A stretch of 8,602 nucleotides of DNA from Fibrobacter sp. UBA4373. Lineage in GTDB: Bacteria; Fibrobacterota; Fibrobacteria; Fibrobacterales; Fibrobacteraceae. The DNA is taken from the NCBI GenBank assembly GCA_002390045.1, contig DGSB01000010.1, positions 1 through 8,602 of the forward strand, read 5' to 3'. Position 1 is the stretch's first letter; every line of letters begins with the position of its first letter. Of the stretch, positions 6,501-8,602 are shown piece by piece. The notes beneath the pieces are model-generated. The model made no database searches, was not told the origin of the DNA, and saw only the letters and a program-made list of their open reading frames with translations. Made by a program: the position numbers and the translations under genes.

Positions 6501-6506
6501 CGGGGT

Positions 6507-7274
6507 ATGGGATATAACGAAAATTTCGCCCGCTGGTATGATGACGACGGCTTCACTTTCCATGTCGAGACTCGCGTGCCTTTTACGCAATGCGGTCCAG
6601 ATGGAAAAATGACGCTTTTTGATTTTTTGCGCCTGACAACGGATCTTTCAACAGAAGATATCCGCTTGCGCGGAACCTCGATGGGCTTTTTAGCCAAGCA
6701 GAATATCGCCCGCGTTGTCGCGAGAAGTTCTTTCCGATTTCACCGGATGCCTGTCATCGACGAAAAAATCGAAGTGATCACCGTCGAAGACAAGGCGGAC
6801 TCCTTTCAATTCAATCGCCAGTATCAAGTTTTAGACTCGGATAAAAATCGGCTGATTTCGGGAACATCCAAGTGGATGATCACGGCATTCGATACGCGAA
6901 AGATTTTACCGTCCAATACAATCGAAACCTTCCGCAAGCTGAATCCGAATTCCCTTCCGAAGCCCGATTGCCTCCCCTGCGGTAAAATTCTCGAGCCCGA
7001 AAACATGGAAAAGATCGGAGAACAGACCATTCGACGGTCAAACCTCGATGGCAACAATCACACCGATAACGCTTTTTACGCTGCGTTCATCACCAGTTTC
7101 CTGCCCGATGAATACGCCACCAAGCCGCTTATTGACTTCCGAATCAATTATTCAAAGGAAGCCCTTTACGGCGAAACTTTGGAGCTCTTCATGGCGAAGT
7201 CCGCGGAAAACCGCCTTGTCGTCACCGGAAAGAAGCAAGACGGAATCTCTTTTGTGAGCGAACTCACTTTTTAG
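6507..7274 (+). CDS. Acyl-ACP thioesterase (FatA/FatB-like, double hot-dog fold)
   Basis: This 255-residue cytoplasmic enzyme should release free fatty acids from acyl carrier protein, ending chain elongation. The N-terminal hot-dog domain covers about 15-130, with the family-like stretch TLFDFLRLTTDLSTEDIRLR (36-55) as its central helix region. The C-terminal hot-dog holds RRSNLDGNNHTDNAFY (176-191). D181, N183 and H185 have the D-x-N-x-H spacing of the plant FatB active site, and E218 in NYSKEAL (214-220) lies where the catalytic glutamate is expected. The length matches bacterial members, which lack the plant transit peptide. The start ATG follows an AT-box without a proper Shine-Dalgarno. 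Its stop is built into a hairpin terminator, so it appears to be a single-gene unit, although an acyl-CoA ligase gene begins less than 1 kb downstream. Chain-length preference cannot be read from the sequence. Confidence 0.9.
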   Translation: MGYNENFARWYDDDGFTFHVETRVPFTQCGPDGKMTLFDFLRLTTDLSTEDIRLRGTSMGFLAKQNIARVVARSSFRFHRMPVIDEKIEVITVEDKADSFQFNRQYQVLDSDKNRLISGTSKWMITAFDTRKILPSNTIETFRKLNPNSLPKPDCLPCGKILEPENMEKIGEQTIRRSNLDGNNHTDNAFYAAFITSFLPDEYATKPLIDFRINYSKEALYGETLELFMAKSAENRLVVTGKKQDGISFVSELTF

Positions 7275-7297
7275 CCGCGGGATTTCCACGGCTTTTT
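7273..7297 (+). terminator. Intrinsic terminator overlapping the thioesterase stop codon
   Basis: AGCCG (7273-7277) pairs with CGGCT (7289-7293). A C/A mismatch follows, then GG with CC, around the loop GATTT. The stem runs straight into TTTTT (7293-7297). The first two bases belong to the TAG stop of the thioesterase gene. This is the clearest terminator in the window. Confidence 0.75.
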
Positions 7298-7298
7298 C

Positions 7299-7305
7299 TA
7301 TTTTG
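7299..7305 (+). promoter_or_regulatory. Candidate -10 region for the DUF2334 gene
   Basis: TATTTTG lies just after the terminator T-tract and 26 nt before the ATG at 7332. That leaves room for a short leader carrying the Shine-Dalgarno at 7320. No convincing -35 is visible. This is a weak call, based mainly on the need for a promoter after the terminator. Confidence 0.25.
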
Positions 7306-7319
7306 CGCACCATTCAAAT

Positions 7320-7324
7320 AGGAG
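7320..7324 (+). promoter_or_regulatory. Ribosome binding site of the DUF2334 gene
   Basis: AGGAG lies 7 nt before the ATG at 7332. It is the strongest Shine-Dalgarno in the window and contrasts with the AT-boxes that directly precede the mutase, PorV/PorQ-like and thioesterase genes. Confidence 0.8.
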
Positions 7325-7331
7325 AACAGGA

Positions 7332-8192
7332 ATGGAACTTAACAAAGACATTGCCGACATTTCTGCCGCTGAAGCAGAAAACTTCAAAGGCAAAAGATTT
7401 ATTCTCTGCTATCACGATTATAACATCAAGAACTTTGAAAGCGCTTTGGTGCAAATCGACAAGATTACCAAGGTCGCAGGTTCCCCTATTTCCATCGCAG
7501 TCGTCCCAGCTATCGGTGCAGCTCCCGAAGAGGAACGCGAGCGTTTTTGCGAATCCATCGAAAAGCTCAAGTCCGAAGGCCATGAACTTTTGCTCCACGG
7601 TGCACGTCATGCGGCTAACCTCAGCAAAGAACGCTCCGTTTTTGGCAAGAGCGCTCTGATGTTCTCGAACAACGTCGCTGAATTCGCAGGACTGAACGAA
7701 GAAGAATCGCAGGCACTCCTCGACCGTTCGATCGCCCTTTGGCACGCACTCGGACAGGAAGAGCTCCCGATCGGTTACGTTCCGCCCGCCTGGTACGACA
7801 ACAACTATTTAAAAGACCAGATTCTCGCCAAGTTCAAGACTTACGAAGACCGCACGACGATTTACAAAAAGAGCGATCTGATCGTTTCTGTGAACGATGA
7901 CGAAGAAGTCGAAACCAATGCCGAACCGGTTGCGGAAAATGAAAAAGAACCATCCGACAAGGAAGACAACACCGAAAAGTTCCTTTCCTTCGGCATCAGC
8001 TTTGCAGGTCTTCCGGATATTTCCCTCGGCGTGGCACAGACTTCTGCCTGCCTGACGATCCAGGCTCCAATCGGAACTCCGCGTTTGACCATTCACCATG
8101 TGGACTTCACTTCTATCGGCGAAACTCGCGTGATGAACCTCATCCGCTATGCGCTGTCAAAACGTGAAAAAATTTTCTACCGGGATCTTTAA
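7332..8192 (+). CDS. DUF2334 domain protein (polysaccharide-deacetylase fold), cytoplasmic
   Basis: The 286-residue protein matches the DUF2334 branch of the NodB/polysaccharide-deacetylase-like (beta/alpha)7 fold. RFILCYHDYN (22-31) gives the first strand with H28-D29. Then come SIAVVPAIGA (54-63), GHELLLHGARHAA (83-95) with paired histidines H89 and H93 that could bind metal, GYVPPAW (148-154), and RLTIHHVD (251-258) near the C-terminus. Family function is poorly known; metal-dependent sugar or N-acyl hydrolysis is only suggested by the fold. No signal peptide or membrane segment is seen, so a cytoplasmic substrate is likely. A highly acidic, low-complexity stretch (about 188-215, rich in D, E, N and K) sits between DLIVSV and the next strand and looks like a flexible insertion. 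A strong Shine-Dalgarno precedes the ATG. The ligase gene follows after 24 nt, probably on the same transcript. Confidence 0.8.
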   Translation: MELNKDIADISAAEAENFKGKRFILCYHDYNIKNFESALVQIDKITKVAGSPISIAVVPAIGAAPEEERERFCESIEKLKSEGHELLLHGARHAANLSKERSVFGKSALMFSNNVAEFAGLNEEESQALLDRSIALWHALGQEELPIGYVPPAWYDNNYLKDQILAKFKTYEDRTTIYKKSDLIVSVNDDEEVETNAEPVAENEKEPSDKEDNTEKFLSFGISFAGLPDISLGVAQTSACLTIQAPIGTPRLTIHHVDFTSIGETRVMNLIRYALSKREKIFYRDL

Positions 8193-8216
8193 TCTTCGGC
8201 AAACATAGGTTTAACT

Positions 8217-8602
8217 ATGAATCTTCTTTTAAACTTCATCGATAAAGTCGATTACAGCTCTTACGAAGATCTTTACGAAAACTTCAAAATTCACGTTCCG
8301 GAAAACTTCAACTTCGCCTATGACGTTGTCGATGTTTACGCAGAAAAGGAACCGAAGAAAGAAGCTCTCGTCTGGTGCGACGACAACGATGAAAAGCATA
8401 TCTTCACCTTCAAGGACCTTTCGCTCGCTTCCAAGCGCACGGCGAACTTCTTGAAGATGCACGGAATCCAGAAAGGCGACCGCGTCCAGCTGATGCTCCG
8501 CCGCCGCTATGAATTTTGGTTCTTCCTTCTCGCCCTGCACCGCATTGGAGCGATCGCCGTTCCGGCGACGAACATGCTCTCTGCGGCAGACCTCGAATAC
8601 CG
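8217..8602 (+). CDS. Acyl-CoA synthetase (AMP-forming, medium-chain/ACSM-like), C-terminus beyond window
   Basis: I translated 128 complete codons by hand; the gene runs off the right edge. The N-terminus fits ANL-superfamily acyl-CoA ligases of the medium-chain acyl-CoA synthetase type. It has FNFAYDVVDVYA (31-42), then ALVWCDDND (50-58), FTFKDLSLASKRTANFL (63-79) and GIQKGDRVQLMLRRRYEFWF (83-102). ALHRIGAIAVPATNMLSAADLEYR (105-128) completes it. The P-loop and adenylation motifs lie beyond the window, so activity cannot be confirmed here. The full enzyme would join a carboxylic acid to CoA with ATP cleavage to AMP. Only a weak AGG (8207-8209) precedes the ATG, which lies 24 nt after the DUF2334 gene, suggesting co-transcription. 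Being near an acyl-ACP thioesterase, it may re-activate released acids, or activate short or branched acids imported by the cell. The substrate is not known. Confidence 0.9.
   Translation, partial: MNLLLNFIDKVDYSSYEDLYENFKIHVPENFNFAYDVVDVYAEKEPKKEALVWCDDNDEKHIFTFKDLSLASKRTANFLKMHGIQKGDRVQLMLRRRYEFWFFLLALHRIGAIAVPATNMLSAADLEY

Noticed and set aside
8229..8540. A 103-codon minus-strand open frame near the right edge
   Set aside because: It is a shadow of the acyl-CoA synthetase gene, whose N-terminal family pattern is clear on the plus strand.
1..8602. CRISPR arrays, tRNA or rRNA genes, insertion-sequence ends, toxin-antitoxin or defence genes
   Set aside because: Looked for on both strands by eye. 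I found no direct repeat series, cloverleaf-like segments, transposase or integrase motifs or small paired genes.

Overview
The window looks like ordinary chromosome from a Gram-negative, mid-GC bacterium. A Fibrobacter-like organism (phylum Fibrobacterota) fits best. The reasons are an outer-membrane protein of the PorV/PorQ type, a plant-FatA/B-like acyl-ACP thioesterase, AT-rich boxes directly in front of start codons, and genes with few strong Shine-Dalgarno sites. This placement is inferred from sequence style only. I see no mobile elements, tRNA or rRNA genes, CRISPR arrays or signs of recent transfer. The window is almost fully coding: the longest gaps are 99 nt (3923-4021) and 90 nt (6417-6506).

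Left half, minus strand (3922 down to 1): six tightly packed genes that read as one operon. In transcription order they are rsmA/ksgA (16S rRNA dimethyltransferase), a small uncharacterised lipoprotein, a 316-residue protein I do not recognise, rdgB (house-cleaning dITP/XTP pyrophosphatase, GTG start), a PAP2-family membrane lipid phosphatase, and a histidine-phosphatase-family enzyme cut by the window's left edge. Gaps are 12-14 nt. Two junctions are 4-nt stop/start overlaps (GTGA at rdgB, ATGA at the histidine phosphatase), which suggests translational coupling.

Middle (3923-4021): a short divergent promoter region with AT-rich boxes facing both ways and a GC-rich imperfect palindrome between them.

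Right half, plus strand: an alpha-D-phosphohexomutase (phosphomannomutase/phosphoglucomutase type) with strongly C-ending codons, as in highly expressed genes. Nineteen nt later comes a PorV/PorQ-like outer-membrane beta-barrel with a signal peptide, followed by a candidate terminator. Next are an acyl-ACP thioesterase with its own AT-box and a hairpin terminator that starts inside its stop codon, then a cytoplasmic DUF2334 (polysaccharide-deacetylase-fold) protein with a good ribosome binding site. The window ends in the first 128 residues of an acyl-CoA synthetase of the medium-chain/ACSM type. The thioesterase and the ligase could together turn acyl-ACP into free acid and then acyl-CoA, or the ligase could activate volatile fatty acids taken up from outside. 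The mutase supplies sugar phosphates for envelope or storage glycans.

Nothing here amounts to a clear new defence or mobile system. The points most worth following up are the repeated AT-box close to start codons (possible leaderless or very short-leader mRNAs), the two unknown genes between rsmA and rdgB, and the thioesterase-ligase neighbourhood.
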